Source of the DNA: Psychromonas arctica DSM 14288
Lineage (GTDB): Bacteria; Pseudomonadota; Gammaproteobacteria; Enterobacterales; Psychromonadaceae
Assembly: GCF_000482725.1 (NCBI RefSeq)
Contig: NZ_AXWP01000025.1
Location: forward strand, 1-64,000
Direction of reading: 5' to 3'
Length of the DNA: 64,000 bases
Shown: one piece after another, positions 53,305-63,333 of the stretch
Position numbering within the stretch: the first letter of the stretch is position 1
Layout: each line of letters opens with the position of its first letter
Made by a program: the position numbers and the translations under genes
The notes under the pieces: model-generated
Told to the model about the DNA's origin: nothing
What the model saw: only the letters and a program-made list of their open reading frames with translations
The model's database searches: none

Positions 53305-53400
53305 CATCACGGCAAATTAAGGATTCTTGTCAGGCAAGTGTCATTAATTTGCAGTCTTTCTATATTGATGACTATTCGCTACACATGCTGACGCCAACAT

Positions 53401-53432
53401 TACATTAAGTTACCTTAAGTTAACTTAATGTA
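53401..53432. other. 12-bp perfect inverted repeat
   Basis: TACATTAAGTTA and TAACTTAATGTA flank 8 bases. The stem is AT-only and followed by TTTTGTC. It could be a terminator for qmcA-nfeD, though 245 bp downstream, or an operator. Confidence 0.5.
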
Positions 53433-53619
53433 TTTTGTCTTGTCCTTTTTTCTTGTCCTAGCTACTCGTTAAATAAAAGCATTGTGTACAAAAAACACTC
53501 CTAAAGAAATAGCTAGGTGCTTTTTTATTAATTAGTCTTGCTATAAAGTTGTTAATTAAAGGGCTAATCAGTAATATCGTTTTAATTAACCTATTACTTG
53601 AATTGAAGCGGGATAACCC

Positions 53620-53967
53620 ATGTCAGAAAAAATTTATTGTATCGCCATGTTTAAAGCCAAACCCGGCAAAGAAGAAGCACTATTTAAAATATTACAGTCT
53701 CTTGAGCCAAATACACTAAGAGAAGATGGGTGTTTACAATATATCGTGACCAGAAAAATAGAAAACGAATTTGCTTCGGGCAACAGCTTTTCACTCGTTT
53801 TTAATGAAATTTGGGCAAATAGAGCAGCCTTTGAAGCTCATTGCCAACGTCAAGAGATCCTTGAGTTTTTTCAGCAACAATGTGTGGATGCAACGGGCTT
53901 GGTTGAAGCTCATAATGTGTGTGTTTATAGCGACCAACCACATCACTACGACGCTCCCATCCTATAA
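53620..53967 (+). CDS. antibiotic biosynthesis monooxygenase-fold protein (YgiN-like)
   Basis: A 115-residue dimeric alpha-beta barrel protein. The IAMFKAKPGKEEAL start, a central strand LVFNEIWANRAAFEAH and a C-terminal region fit the ABM domain. Relatives include quinol monooxygenases such as YgiN and small stress proteins. Function cannot be given from sequence. It stands alone between long noncoding stretches; the start follows a short GAAGCGGG region. Confidence 0.78.
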   Translation: MSEKIYCIAMFKAKPGKEEALFKILQSLEPNTLREDGCLQYIVTRKIENEFASGNSFSLVFNEIWANRAAFEAHCQRQEILEFFQQQCVDATGLVEAHNVCVYSDQPHHYDAPIL

Positions 53968-54092
53968 AAATATTAATTATACAGTTATTAATATAATGAA
54001 GTTTTGAGACTACATTCGACGAATAAAGAGCCATAACAATATTATATACTGAAGTAATTTACCTACACTTTACAGGATTTTATTGCTTTAAC

Positions 54093-55811
54093 ATGGACAG
54101 AGATAAAATGAAAAAAAACAAATTGTATCAACTTATTAGCCTTTGCTTTTTATTATTGCCATCCTTTTATGTCTTGGCTGATGAGTCTCAAATATCTAGT
54201 CGAATCGTCGGTGGAGATCAGGTCTCAGATCAGTCGGATTACCCTTGGATGGTTAGTTTAAAATACCAATCAAATAAACAACATTTTTGTGCGGGTACCT
54301 TAATCAGTAAACAATGGGTACTGACCGCTGCACATTGTGTCGTTGATCTAACAGCAAATAAGATCATCGCCACCGTGGGTGAATACAATTTATCTTCCAA
54401 CCCTAGTAGCACCTCCACTACTATAAATAAAATTATCATGCACCCTGGTTTTGATGAAAAAACATTTAACAATGATATCGCTTTATTAAAACTATCTGAA
54501 ACGCTAACACAGGAAACGGTTAGCCGTTTATCGAGCATAGAAACAGCACAATCAATTAGTGTTGATAATATCATTGCTACTGCTATCGGCTGGGGCTCTA
54601 CTGCGGCCTATGCCTCTTCAAGCGATGATCAAGATATACCAGTAAGCTACCCAAGTATTCTGAGACAGGTAACACTGCCACTTTTATCTTCACAAAATTG
54701 TAAAGATGTGATGCCAAATACCACAGATAACATGATCTGTGCTGGGGATGTTATCAATGGTGGTTCAGACTCTTGCCAAGGTGATAGCGGCGGGCCGTTA
54801 TTAGTTGAATCGGCCACCGCAGCAATACAACAACAGATTGGTATTGTCAGTTTTGGTCAAGGATGCGCTCAACCTCAAACAGCAGGTATTTATACTAAAG
54901 TATCTCACTACCAAGATTGGATAGAGGCGAGCATCGCAGGTATTACAGCACTCACTGATACCCACTATTTCGTGGCTGATATTGATGAAAGCAATACCTT
55001 TGAAATATTGATACAAAACCAGTCAACACAATTGATTGCTCCTATCTTCTCCCTCACAAACGACACGCGGTTTGAATTAGAAAGCAACAATTGTGGCAAT
55101 TTAGTAACACAAGCGACCTGCATACTAAACTTAACCTATAGCCCTAATAGCAGTTCCTATGATAGTGAAGATTTAAGCAGTATTGAGATTGATACAGGCG
55201 TAAGCAGCATCGCTCATTCACCGATATCATTAACGGCGATCGCAATGCATAAAGTCAGTGCCGATGCAGTATCACTCCCTAATAATGATCAAGTAAGGTG
55301 GTATCAATCAGACTCGACACCTTGGGTAGTCGCCAGTGATGATAACTATTTAACCTCACCCACTATCAACGCTAATCAACAAACTCAATTTGTTGCTATT
55401 ATCTCAGGCCAAGGAAATTTACATTTTAATTGGGCAATCAGTTCTGAATATGGCTACGATGCATTAACCTTACTGATTAATGGGATTGAAATGGATAGGA
55501 TTTCAGGTGATCAACAATTTTCCGCGAAAACCTACTCATTGTCAGGCACAACTAACCTTGTTACTTGGATGTATTCAAAAGATAGCAGTGTTAACAGTGG
55601 ATCTGATAAAGCATTTATCCACAATTTACGTTTTCAAAAAACAGGTGAAATAGATAATAATGATATCACCGCACCTACTTTGGTTTTTACTAATACTTCT
55701 GTTTCAAAAAGCTCAGGCGGCGGAGGCAGCTTACAATATTGGAGTTTATTTTTATTGCTGTTACTAGCCTGTTATAAACAGCGGTTGTTACCTTTTCAAC
55801 GACCACATTGA
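54093..55811 (+). CDS. secreted trypsin-like serine protease with GlyGly-CTERM anchor
   Basis: A 572-residue exported protease. After the signal peptide (cleavage near VLA-DE) comes a short pro-segment with the activation site R37-IVGG. The S1A catalytic triad is H81 (TAAHC), D128 (NDIALL) and S232 (GDSGGP). D226 six residues before Ser predicts cleavage after Arg or Lys. An immunoglobulin-like region (about 285-530) follows. The C-terminus, SSGGGGS (540-546) plus a hydrophobic stretch and basic residues, is a GlyGly-CTERM signal, cut and anchored by rhombosortase after type II secretion, as for Vibrio VesB. Starts at 54093 and 54108 are both possible. Own transcription unit. Confidence 0.88.
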   Translation: MDRDKMKKNKLYQLISLCFLLLPSFYVLADESQISSRIVGGDQVSDQSDYPWMVSLKYQSNKQHFCAGTLISKQWVLTAAHCVVDLTANKIIATVGEYNLSSNPSSTSTTINKIIMHPGFDEKTFNNDIALLKLSETLTQETVSRLSSIETAQSISVDNIIATAIGWGSTAAYASSSDDQDIPVSYPSILRQVTLPLLSSQNCKDVMPNTTDNMICAGDVINGGSDSCQGDSGGPLLVESATAAIQQQIGIVSFGQGCAQPQTAGIYTKVSHYQDWIEASIAGITALTDTHYFVADIDESNTFEILIQNQSTQLIAPIFSLTNDTRFELESNNCGNLVTQATCILNLTYSPNSSSYDSEDLSSIEIDTGVSSIAHSPISLTAIAMHKVSADAVSLPNNDQVRWYQSDSTPWVVASDDNYLTSPTINANQQTQFVAIISGQGNLHFNWAISSEYGYDALTLLINGIEMDRISGDQQFSAKTYSLSGTTNLVTWMYSKDSSVNSGSDKAFIHNLRFQKTGEIDNNDITAPTLVFTNTSVSKSSGGGGSLQYWSLFLLLLLACYKQRLLPFQRPH

Positions 55812-55998
55812 TCCTTATTATTATCAATAACCCATTTGCTTACGTTTTTTAAAATTATATTTTTTTAACACTTTTAAAAAACGTTTACTGGTTATTGTGG
55901 TATTTTAGTGGCTTATTTTTACAACATTATTTTGTGACCAAGCAGACAAACTGTTATGGTAGCGATCATTAACATTACCCTATCAGGAAATTATTATC

Positions 55999-57387
55999 GT
56001 GAGTGAAACCTCTTTTGCATCCTTGCCACTATCAGAAAGCCTCTTAAGCAATTTAGATTCTTTAAACTACCAAAAGATGACTGAAATACAGGCTCAATCT
56101 TTACCATTAATTCTAAATGGAGAAGATGTAATTGCGCAGGGTAAAACGGGCTCAGGTAAAACAGCTGCGTTTACGTTAGGTATTTTACATCGCTTAAACG
56201 TAAAACAATTTAGGATCCAGTCATTAGTTGTGTGTCCCACTCGTGAATTAGCAGATCAAGTAGCGACGGATATTAGAAAACTTGCAAGATCTATCCATAA
56301 CATTAAAGTAATGACACTATGTGGTGGTACACCACTGAGTCCACAGGCCGCTTCTTTAGAGCATGGCGCTCATATTATTGTAGGCACACCAGGTCGACTT
56401 CAAGATCATTTAAGTAGAGGTTCTTTAAACCTTGAACATGTCAGCGTATTAGTCCTTGATGAAGCAGATAGAATGTTAGAAATGGGCTTTCAAGATGCCA
56501 TTGATAGCATCATAGAGCACAGTCCAAAACAACGCCAAACACTTCTATTTAGTGCGACTTACCCTGAGCAGATACAAAAAATTGCACAGCGTATTATGAA
56601 TGCACCAAAACAAGTCACCGTCGCCACAACACACGATAATAATATCATTGAGCAAACATTTTACTCGGTACAAAATAATCAAGAAAGAATGATCGCGTTA
56701 CGTTTGTTATTGAATAGCCACCAACCTGAATCTAGTGTCGTATTTTGTAATACAAAGCGAGAAGTTACTGAAGTTGCTGAAGAACTAGCAAACCGAGGTT
56801 ACAGTGCCATCGCATTACATGGTGATTTAGAACAGAAAGATCGTGATCAAGCATTAATTCGCTTTGCCAACAAAAGTGCGCGCATTTTAGTTGCAACGGA
56901 TGTTGCAGCGCGAGGTTTGGATATTGATAATTTAAGTGCAGTGTTCAACTTCCATGTCGCCCATGACCAAGAAGTACATGTTCACCGTATTGGCCGCACC
57001 GGTCGTGCGGGTAGTAAAGGATTAGCCTTTACTTTCTTTAGCACTAAAGATGATTATCGTATTAAATTATTAGAAGATATTCTAGATCGTAATATCAGTG
57101 CTAGTCCGCTACCGGATGCCTCTTTACTTGAAGTAACACCTCCCCCATCGGAGATGATCACAATTCGTATTGAAGGTGGAAAAAAACAAAAAATTCGTCC
57201 AGGTGATATCGTGGGCGCATTAACTGGTCAGGATGGTATTACCGGACAACAAGTAGGTAAAATCTATGTTGCCGATAACTGGTCTTATGTTGCCGTCAAT
57301 CGAGCATTGCTAAAAGTTGCGTTTAAAAAACTCAGCGAAGGCAAACTAAAAGGCAGAAAGTTCCGTGTAATGGTAGTGAGAGGCTAA
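55999..57387 (+). CDS. dbpA: ATP-dependent RNA helicase DbpA
   Basis: A 462-residue DEAD-box helicase acting in 50S assembly on hairpin 92 of 23S rRNA. The Q motif, Walker A (AQGKTGSGKT near 47-56), VLDEAD, SAT, and HRIGRTGRAG are present. The last 70 residues form the DbpA RNA-recognition domain (ITIRIEGGKKQKIRPGD and IYVADNWSYVAV), which separates it from other DEAD-box proteins. Start is GTG at 55999 with AGGA ten bases upstream. Single gene. Confidence 0.96.
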   Translation: MSETSFASLPLSESLLSNLDSLNYQKMTEIQAQSLPLILNGEDVIAQGKTGSGKTAAFTLGILHRLNVKQFRIQSLVVCPTRELADQVATDIRKLARSIHNIKVMTLCGGTPLSPQAASLEHGAHIIVGTPGRLQDHLSRGSLNLEHVSVLVLDEADRMLEMGFQDAIDSIIEHSPKQRQTLLFSATYPEQIQKIAQRIMNAPKQVTVATTHDNNIIEQTFYSVQNNQERMIALRLLLNSHQPESSVVFCNTKREVTEVAEELANRGYSAIALHGDLEQKDRDQALIRFANKSARILVATDVAARGLDIDNLSAVFNFHVAHDQEVHVHRIGRTGRAGSKGLAFTFFSTKDDYRIKLLEDILDRNISASPLPDASLLEVTPPPSEMITIRIEGGKKQKIRPGDIVGALTGQDGITGQQVGKIYVADNWSYVAVNRALLKVAFKKLSEGKLKGRKFRVMVVRG

Positions 57388-57872
57388 CTTAGCTAACTAC
57401 CCATGACTAGAATAAAATAGTTATGCACTTATAATCTGAATCAAAGGGCTTTAAAAACATCAATTTCCCGTTTAGTCAATTTAGCACCTAAACGGGCAAT
57501 ATTTAGAGCCTTATTTATTCTTTATCGCCTATAATCTATAACTCTACAATTTAACCTATCAATAATTTAGCCTATCAATAATGAACTAAAATGGAGCCCC
57601 CTCTCTTACCCTAACCACCTTCTTCAAAAACAATTTTCCTATAAACCTTGTATCAAATACCATTAATCCACGATATGCCTAGACTATAAAAAAAACAGTT
57701 TCAAATTTTAATTTGTAACATATTGCAACAGCACTATCTACAATGTAAGTAAACGTAACTTCTTATTTTATGTGATCATTTGCACATTTTTTTAGCATTT
57801 CGATCGTTACACTCCAGCCATCAAATATCGCTACAGATATTTTATTAAAACTTAACCACCTTGGAGAAATCT
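57388..57872. other. intergenic and ptsG regulatory region
   Basis: About 485 bp. CCCGTTTAG/CTAAACGGG (57467-57475, 57488-57496) could end dbpA, though the T tract is missing. CCTATCAATAAT occurs twice near 57560. A CRP-like site lies at 57771-57786. No gene was seen. Confidence 0.55.
57771..57786. promoter_or_regulatory. candidate CRP site upstream of ptsG
   Basis: TGTGATCATTTGCACA differs from the TGTGA-N6-TCACA consensus at one arm position. It centres about 94 bp before the ptsG ATG. CRP activation of ptsG is known in E. coli, so the placement is plausible. Confidence 0.65.
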
Positions 57873-59279
57873 ATGAATATATTTGGGAATTTACAAAAAG
57901 TAGGGAAGTCTTTAATGCTTCCTGTATCAGTCTTACCTATCGCAGGTATTTTATTGGGTGTAGGTGCTGCTAAATTTAGTATCTTACCTGATGTTGTATC
58001 ACAATTAATGGAACAAGCCGGCGGTGCTGTGTTTGGTAACATGGCGTTACTATTTGCTATTGGTGTAGCACTTGGTTTTACTAAAAATGATGGTGTAGCC
58101 GGTCTTGCTGCTGCAGTTGGTTACTACATCATGATGCAAACTATTGAAACATTAGCACCAGGCGCTAACACAGGTGTATTAGGTGGTATCATTGCAGGTG
58201 GTATTGCTGCTGCGATGTATAATCGTTTCTTCAACATCACATTACCTGATTACTTAGGTTTCTTTGCCGGTAAACGTGCCGTACCGATTATGACCGGTTT
58301 TGTGGCAATTATCATGGGTGCTATTTTATCAATTATCTGGCCTCCAATTGGCGCAGGTATTGCTTCATTCTCTCACTGGGCTGCAAATCAAAACCCAACG
58401 TTAGCTTTTGGTATCTACGGTGCGGTTGAACGTTCATTAATTCCATTTGGTTTACACCATATCTGGAATGTACCTTTCTTCTTCGAAGCAGGTTCATGTG
58501 TTAATGCAAACGGCGAGCAATTAAACGGTATTTTAACTTGTTACTTATCTGCAGATGATGCTTCACGTGCTGCTGGTAATGGTTTTGGTCAGTTAGCTGG
58601 CGGTTACATGTTTAAAATGTTTGGTTTACCAGCCGCTGCTATTGCTATTGCACACTCTGCAAAACCAGAAAATCGTGCAAAAGTAATGGGTATCATGGTA
58701 TCTGCTGCGTTAACCTCATTTTTAACAGGTATCACTGAACCAATTGAATTCTCATTCATGTTCGTTGCACCTGTATTATATGCAATTCATGCATTACTAG
58801 CCGGTTCAGCGTTTGTTGTAACTAACCTGTTAGGTATGGTTCACGGTACTTCATTCTCACATGGTTTAATCGATTTCTTGGTACTTTCTGCTAACTCACA
58901 AAAACTTGTCTACTTTGTTGTTATTGGCCTTATCTACGCAGCTGTTTATTACTCTTTATTCCGCATCGTAATTCGTGCTCTTAACTTAAAAACACCAGGT
59001 CGTGAAGATGAAGAGCAAGCTTCAACTGCTAAATTAAATAATGAAGAGATGTCTGCCGCGTTAGTCACTGCATTTGGTGGCAAAGCAAACATCGCTAACT
59101 TAGATGCATGTATCACACGTTTACGTATCAGTGTTGCTGATATTGCACTTGTTGACCAAGCTGGTCTTAAAAAACTAGGTGCTGCTGGCGTAGTTGTTTC
59201 AGGTAATGGCGTACAAGCTATCTTTGGTACTAAGTCAGATAACTTAAAAACAGATATGGAAGCTTACTTAGCTAAGTAA
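57873..59279 (+). CDS. ptsG: glucose-specific PTS permease IICB component
   Basis: A 468-residue membrane protein that imports and phosphorylates glucose. The IIC domain (about 1-375, eight or more TM segments) includes the sugar-site GITEPIEF. The IIB domain (about 392-468) has the phospho-cysteine C413 in LDACITRLR. The IIA domain is separate, as in E. coli. I start at ATG 57873 with GGAG seven bases before; this matches [11 protein letters not shown] of relatives. N-acetylglucosamine permeases are close, but the residue pattern and lack of IIA favour glucose. Terminator at 59311. Confidence 0.88.
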   Translation: MNIFGNLQKVGKSLMLPVSVLPIAGILLGVGAAKFSILPDVVSQLMEQAGGAVFGNMALLFAIGVALGFTKNDGVAGLAAAVGYYIMMQTIETLAPGANTGVLGGIIAGGIAAAMYNRFFNITLPDYLGFFAGKRAVPIMTGFVAIIMGAILSIIWPPIGAGIASFSHWAANQNPTLAFGIYGAVERSLIPFGLHHIWNVPFFFEAGSCVNANGEQLNGILTCYLSADDASRAAGNGFGQLAGGYMFKMFGLPAAAIAIAHSAKPENRAKVMGIMVSAALTSFLTGITEPIEFSFMFVAPVLYAIHALLAGSAFVVTNLLGMVHGTSFSHGLIDFLVLSANSQKLVYFVVIGLIYAAVYYSLFRIVIRALNLKTPGREDEEQASTAKLNNEEMSAALVTAFGGKANIANLDACITRLRISVADIALVDQAGLKKLGAAGVVVSGNGVQAIFGTKSDNLKTDMEAYLAK

Positions 59280-59310
59280 CGCTTTAATACACAGCTTTCT
59301 ACTCAATATA

Positions 59311-59341
59311 AAATAGGTATCTCTGAGATGCCTATTTTTTT
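59311..59341 (+). terminator. terminator after ptsG
   Basis: AAATAGGTATCT/AGATGCCTATTT stem with a short loop and one mismatch, then T run. Confidence 0.85.
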
Positions 59342-59488
59342 GTCTGTTGGTTTTATCTATATCGTTTTCAATCAATATGCATTATTAAATGGTTAACTCG
59401 GACATTTAGACAATGCTTAACATAACGACCTTTCCTGCGCGATTAATTGATTACCGAACACCTTTATCGAAAGCTACAACGCTATATG

Positions 59489-59650
59489 ATACCAAGTCCG
59501 CTAACTAACTGTTCAATCTTACTGGTTAAAAGGAATTATTTTCGCGTTAAAATTTGTATAAAGAGAACAAGTATTTACGGCAATTTATGCCTTAAACTAG
59601 CTCCTTTTTTCCTGTGTAATATTTGATTATTAAATTAACGGAATTGGTCT
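59489..59650 (+). repeat. 160-bp interspersed element, copy C
   Basis: Begins ATACCAA and ends TTGGTCT, one base off a perfect terminal inverted repeat. The interior closely follows copy B (51512-51668) over its whole length. Noncoding. Confidence 0.85.
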
Positions 59651-59841
59651 TATTGTGTAAACACGGATTTTCGAGTTAGCGGCACTCAGGGGAACAAGTT
59701 AACTTTTATTGGTTGTCGTTATAGATTGGAATAAAAATTACGATTTACTCTGTTATATATCCAATCTGATGCTTAAACCTGCTCGCCTCTCGACTTACTT
59801 ATTTTTGCATTTTGAATGATAACCGGCTTAGTCAGCCTATT

Positions 59842-61083
59842 TTACTTTTTATTAACCGCTCTAATGGCTAACGCCAATTGTTTAGTCACTTGTTCTGCGC
59901 TGAGATTATCACTCTTAAAATAAGTACTGATCACTTTCCTCATTTCGCTTTGTAAAAAACTGCTAGTGGCGATATTTTGTGAAAAAGAAGGCACTAAAGC
60001 GGACTGTTTAAAGTCATTGAATGATTTATGGCTACAGGCATCAAAATCACTAATATCAATATCCGTTCGCACCGGAATAGAACCTTTATCAATATTGAAG
60101 TCATGCTGTAATTGTTCGGAGAGAAGAGTATTAGCCAATATTTCCGTATTTAAATTATCACTATTCTGATGTTGCTTTTTAAAGAAAACAAAGCTGTCAA
60201 TATTGTAACTGAACAAATTTTTGCTTTCAGGCACATCCACACACAAATAATCCTTATTAGCGACCTTACCAGAGCTATGCCATAAGCCTTTAGCCCAGTC
60301 GCCCATAAATAACATGCCCGCTTTTTTATCAGTAAGCATTTTACTCGCAATTTCCCAATCTTTACCGACCATACTTTTATCGACATACTGATGTAATCGT
60401 TTAAACAATTTAAAAGCATCGATCATGTCAGAGGAAGTGAGAACCGTTTCATCAAACTCTACAAAAGCACGTTTATATTTTTCTGCACCTAAAATCGACA
60501 ACGCAACCGATTCAAATAATAAATTATCTTCCCAACTTGTACCGCCGTGAGACAGTGCAATATAACCTGCCGCTTGAATCTTATCTGCAACACTAAAGAA
60601 CTCACTCCATGTAGTAGGAGGAGAAAGCTTAAGTTGATCAAAAATGGCCTTATTTAGCCACAACCAATTCACGCGATGGATATTAAGTGGCAGTGCCATA
60701 TAGTGGCCTTGATAGGTAATGGTTTGCTTCACCACATCAGGAATATTTTTGTCCCACAATTTATTATTTAAAATATTATCAACTTCTTTTAACATGCCTA
60801 TTTTTGCCCATTCGGCAATATCAGGGCCTTTGATTTGTGCTGCATCTGGAGGATTCCCCGATAATGCACGCATTTGTAATACTCGCATAGCACTGCCCCC
60901 ACCGGACCCTACAATCGCAAAGTCTTGCCAGCTTATGCCTTGCTTTGCTAATGCCTGCTTCAACACCTTCTGTGCTTCAAACTCACCGGGAGCCGTCCAC
61001 CAGTGCAACACTTCCAAAGAGTTTGCACTGCTTGGCATACTCAACAGTAATGGAAGTAACGGCAGTATTTTTTTCAGCTTCAT
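59842..61083 (-). CDS. sugar ABC-type substrate-binding protein, solitary
   Basis: A periplasmic binding protein of about 413 residues in the SBP_bac_1 family, similar to glucose/mannose-binding GtsA-type proteins. The signal peptide is MKLKKILPLLPLLLSM onward, ending near ANS. The mature protein starts LEVLHWWTAPGE; GDWAKGL and a region rich in Trp and His follow. No permease or ATPase gene is adjacent, so it is not part of a normal ABC operon. It lies 80-odd bp after a histidine kinase in the same direction and may be a sensor partner of that kinase. The start is uncertain: three in-frame ATGs (61107, 61098, 61083) exist and I prefer the last. Confidence 0.82.
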   Translation of the reverse strand: MKLKKILPLLPLLLSMPSSANSLEVLHWWTAPGEFEAQKVLKQALAKQGISWQDFAIVGSGGGSAMRVLQMRALSGNPPDAAQIKGPDIAEWAKIGMLKEVDNILNNKLWDKNIPDVVKQTITYQGHYMALPLNIHRVNWLWLNKAIFDQLKLSPPTTWSEFFSVADKIQAAGYIALSHGGTSWEDNLLFESVALSILGAEKYKRAFVEFDETVLTSSDMIDAFKLFKRLHQYVDKSMVGKDWEIASKMLTDKKAGMLFMGDWAKGLWHSSGKVANKDYLCVDVPESKNLFSYNIDSFVFFKKQHQNSDNLNTEILANTLLSEQLQHDFNIDKGSIPVRTDIDISDFDACSHKSFNDFKQSALVPSFSQNIATSSFLQSEMRKVISTYFKSDNLSAEQVTKQLALAIRAVNKK

Positions 61084-61165
61084 TTTTCTCTGCTTCATAT
61101 TTCTCATTAATCGCAATTGCTACTTTCGTCCAGCATTTTAAATTAGGGCGGGAAGGCCATTCAAT

Positions 61166-62599
61166 TTATTTTTTATAATTACGCGGGAAGATAATAACAA
61201 CCTCCAACCCGCCCTGCTCACGATTGATCAGGTGTAAATCACCATTATGAGCATGAATAATATTACGTGCAATACCCAACCCAAGTCCATGCCCTTGGTC
61301 ATCATTGTGTAACCGTTTATAGGGTTGAAAAATAGTTTTTAGTTCATGCTCGGGAATACCAGGCCCATTATCTTGAATAATAATTTCTAATTTTTCATCA
61401 CTATCAACCATTTGAACATCAACCTTGCCGCCATATTTAACGCCATTTTCAATTAAGTTAGATAAGCAACGTTTTAACGCTAATGGTTTGCCTTGATAAG
61501 GAGAAATACTGGCCGGTTTGATCACAATTTTTTCAGTACGATTTTCACTAATTTGTAATAATAACTTAAGCACATCAACATATTGAATATTCTCATGAAT
61601 ATCTGTGTCTTGAACGCTTTGTATCGCCCCTTTTACAAGGATCTCTAAATCATCTAAATCGTGGTTAAAGCGCTCTGTTTGTTGCTCATCATCTAATAAC
61701 TCGGCGCGTAATCGTAAACGAGTGATGGGCGTTTTTAAATCATGTGATATGGAGCGAAATAACAATTCACGATCTTGTATGTAACGTTGTAACTTTTGTT
61801 GCATACGATTAAAAGCACGGGTTGCATCAACAATTTCTGTGGCGCCGTGTTCTTTTAGCGGTGCTTGGTCTAGGTCAATACTCATCACAGAGACTGCCTT
61901 CGCTAATTTTTGTAAGGGTTTAGTTTGTTGTCTAAATAATAAATAGATAAATAACAATAATAATAATGTTGTAAAAAACAAGGTCAAAATCTGTTGCGCG
62001 GAGATCAACTGGTTATCCGAAAGTAAATAAGGGGGGGGTAAAATAGCGGCTAAATACAACCACTCATTGCTTTCTACTTCAATTTGCAACACCAATATAG
62101 GTGGCTCTGCAGTTGGAATAATGAGCGAGTAAGCGCCCCATGAAGGTGGCAGATCTTTTAATAAAATATCATTTTTTAAAACGTGTAAATCATCTGGAGA
62201 CGAGAATTCAATTTCTAAATTTTTATCTGCGGCGATCCCCGCAGTTAATACTTCGCTGACGGTTGCAATAACTTGCCTTTTTAATTTGCTATCTTGAATA
62301 GGATTAATATGTATTTTTTCACTATTCAGAGAAACAAAAAAACGACTCCCTCCCATGCCCCGCAATTGTTCAAGCACAAGATGACGATATTTAAGGGGTA
62401 AATCATTAAAAAACACGACCGTACTTAGCGCGCTTTCAGCGAGATGTTGAGCATTAGCAATCACCGATTTTTTTTCACTCTCGGAGAACTGGTGAACCCA
62501 AAAAAAGCTGCTGATAGCTTGTCCTGCGACAACAGAGCAAATCGTCAGTAATAACATGCGTGATATAAGTGAGCGAAAAAATAATTTAAACATCGACAT
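61166..62599 (-). CDS. sensor histidine kinase (EnvZ/GltS-like)
   Basis: A 477-residue inner-membrane kinase: TM1 about 13-35, a periplasmic domain of about 160 residues, TM2 about 200-225, HAMP, HisKA with H286 (RSISHDLKTP), and HATPase with N-box LSNLIENGVKYG, DNGPGIP and GLGLGIAR. It shares a TAATG junction with the upstream response regulator, so the two are a pair. Layout resembles pseudomonad glucose-sensing GltR/GtrS systems, which sit next to a sugar-binding protein. The signal is not known from sequence. Confidence 0.88.
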   Translation of the reverse strand: MSMFKLFFRSLISRMLLLTICSVVAGQAISSFFWVHQFSESEKKSVIANAQHLAESALSTVVFFNDLPLKYRHLVLEQLRGMGGSRFFVSLNSEKIHINPIQDSKLKRQVIATVSEVLTAGIAADKNLEIEFSSPDDLHVLKNDILLKDLPPSWGAYSLIIPTAEPPILVLQIEVESNEWLYLAAILPPPYLLSDNQLISAQQILTLFFTTLLLLLFIYLLFRQQTKPLQKLAKAVSVMSIDLDQAPLKEHGATEIVDATRAFNRMQQKLQRYIQDRELLFRSISHDLKTPITRLRLRAELLDDEQQTERFNHDLDDLEILVKGAIQSVQDTDIHENIQYVDVLKLLLQISENRTEKIVIKPASISPYQGKPLALKRCLSNLIENGVKYGGKVDVQMVDSDEKLEIIIQDNGPGIPEHELKTIFQPYKRLHNDDQGHGLGLGIARNIIHAHNGDLHLINREQGGLEVVIIFPRNYKK

Positions 62600-63333
62600 T
62601 AATCAGCACTTTTAAGCGGCGCAATAAATAAATAACCTTTGCCACGCACGGTTTTAATTATATTAGGGGCTTTGGCATCGTCACCTAAAAAGTGTCGTAA
62701 ACGACTAACATGAACATCAATACCACGCTCATTAGCAAAGGCATCTCGACCATGCAATGCTTGGCAGATCTGATCTCTGGAAATAGGCTGATTGTTACTA
62801 TAAATAAATAACATTAATAATTGAAAATCCGCCCCAGTTAATGTGAATACATTTTGATGGTCATCTATTAATACTTGTTGTTGTGTATCTAATTGCCAAT
62901 GAGCAAAAGAATAAAAACGTTTACTTTCCTGATTTTTTTGCTCAGTATTTTGTTGTTGGGAGAAATGAGTGCGTCTTAATAACGCTTTAATACGAGCTAA
63001 TAATTCGCGAGGACTGAAAGGCTTCGCAATATAGTCATCAGCACCGATCTCCAATCCTAATACTCTATCCATTTCATCTGAGTTTGCTGTGAGCATTATA
63101 ATCGGTACATTTGAATGTTGACGAATGCGTTGACACAGCGTAAACCCGTCATCACCAGGTAACATAATATCCAGAATAATTAAATCAGGTGTATGTTGTG
63201 TTAATAACGAATCCATTTCAATGCCTTCCGCAGCAGTGATCACATCAAAACTGTTTTTCGAAAGGTACTGTGCTAATAATTCCCTAATATCTTGATCATC
63301 ATCAACTACTAATATCTGTTTTATGTTACTCAC
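62599..63333 (-). CDS. OmpR/PhoB-family response regulator
   Basis: A 244-residue DNA-binding response regulator. Receiver: acidic pocket D11/D12/D13, phospho-Asp D55 (LIILDIM), Lys near 105 (AKPF). The winged-helix domain (about 140-240) includes GIDVHVSRLR and the terminal IKTVRGKGYLF. I start at GTG 63333, where a G-rich GGGGGT precedes the codon; a longer N-terminus is not homologous. It is first in the regulator-kinase-binding protein unit. Confidence 0.9.
   Translation of the reverse strand: MSNIKQILVVDDDQDIRELLAQYLSKNSFDVITAAEGIEMDSLLTQHTPDLIILDIMLPGDDGFTLCQRIRQHSNVPIIMLTANSDEMDRVLGLEIGADDYIAKPFSPRELLARIKALLRRTHFSQQQNTEQKNQESKRFYSFAHWQLDTQQQVLIDDHQNVFTLTGADFQLLMLFIYSNNQPISRDQICQALHGRDAFANERGIDVHVSRLRHFLGDDAKAPNIIKTVRGKGYLFIAPLKSAD

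Larger units (their letters stand above)
53156..53619. other. intergenic with tandem repeat and long palindrome
   Basis: About 460 bp without a gene. It contains a 16-bp four-copy tandem repeat (53241-53304) and a 12-bp inverted repeat (53401-53432). A gap this large before a small gene suggests lost or noncoding content; no ORF is convincing. Confidence 0.6.
59280..59841. other. intergenic between converging ptsG and sugar-binding gene
   Basis: About 560 bp. It holds the ptsG terminator (59311-59341) and copy C of the 160-bp element (59489-59650). The rest shows no gene-like structure. Confidence 0.7.
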
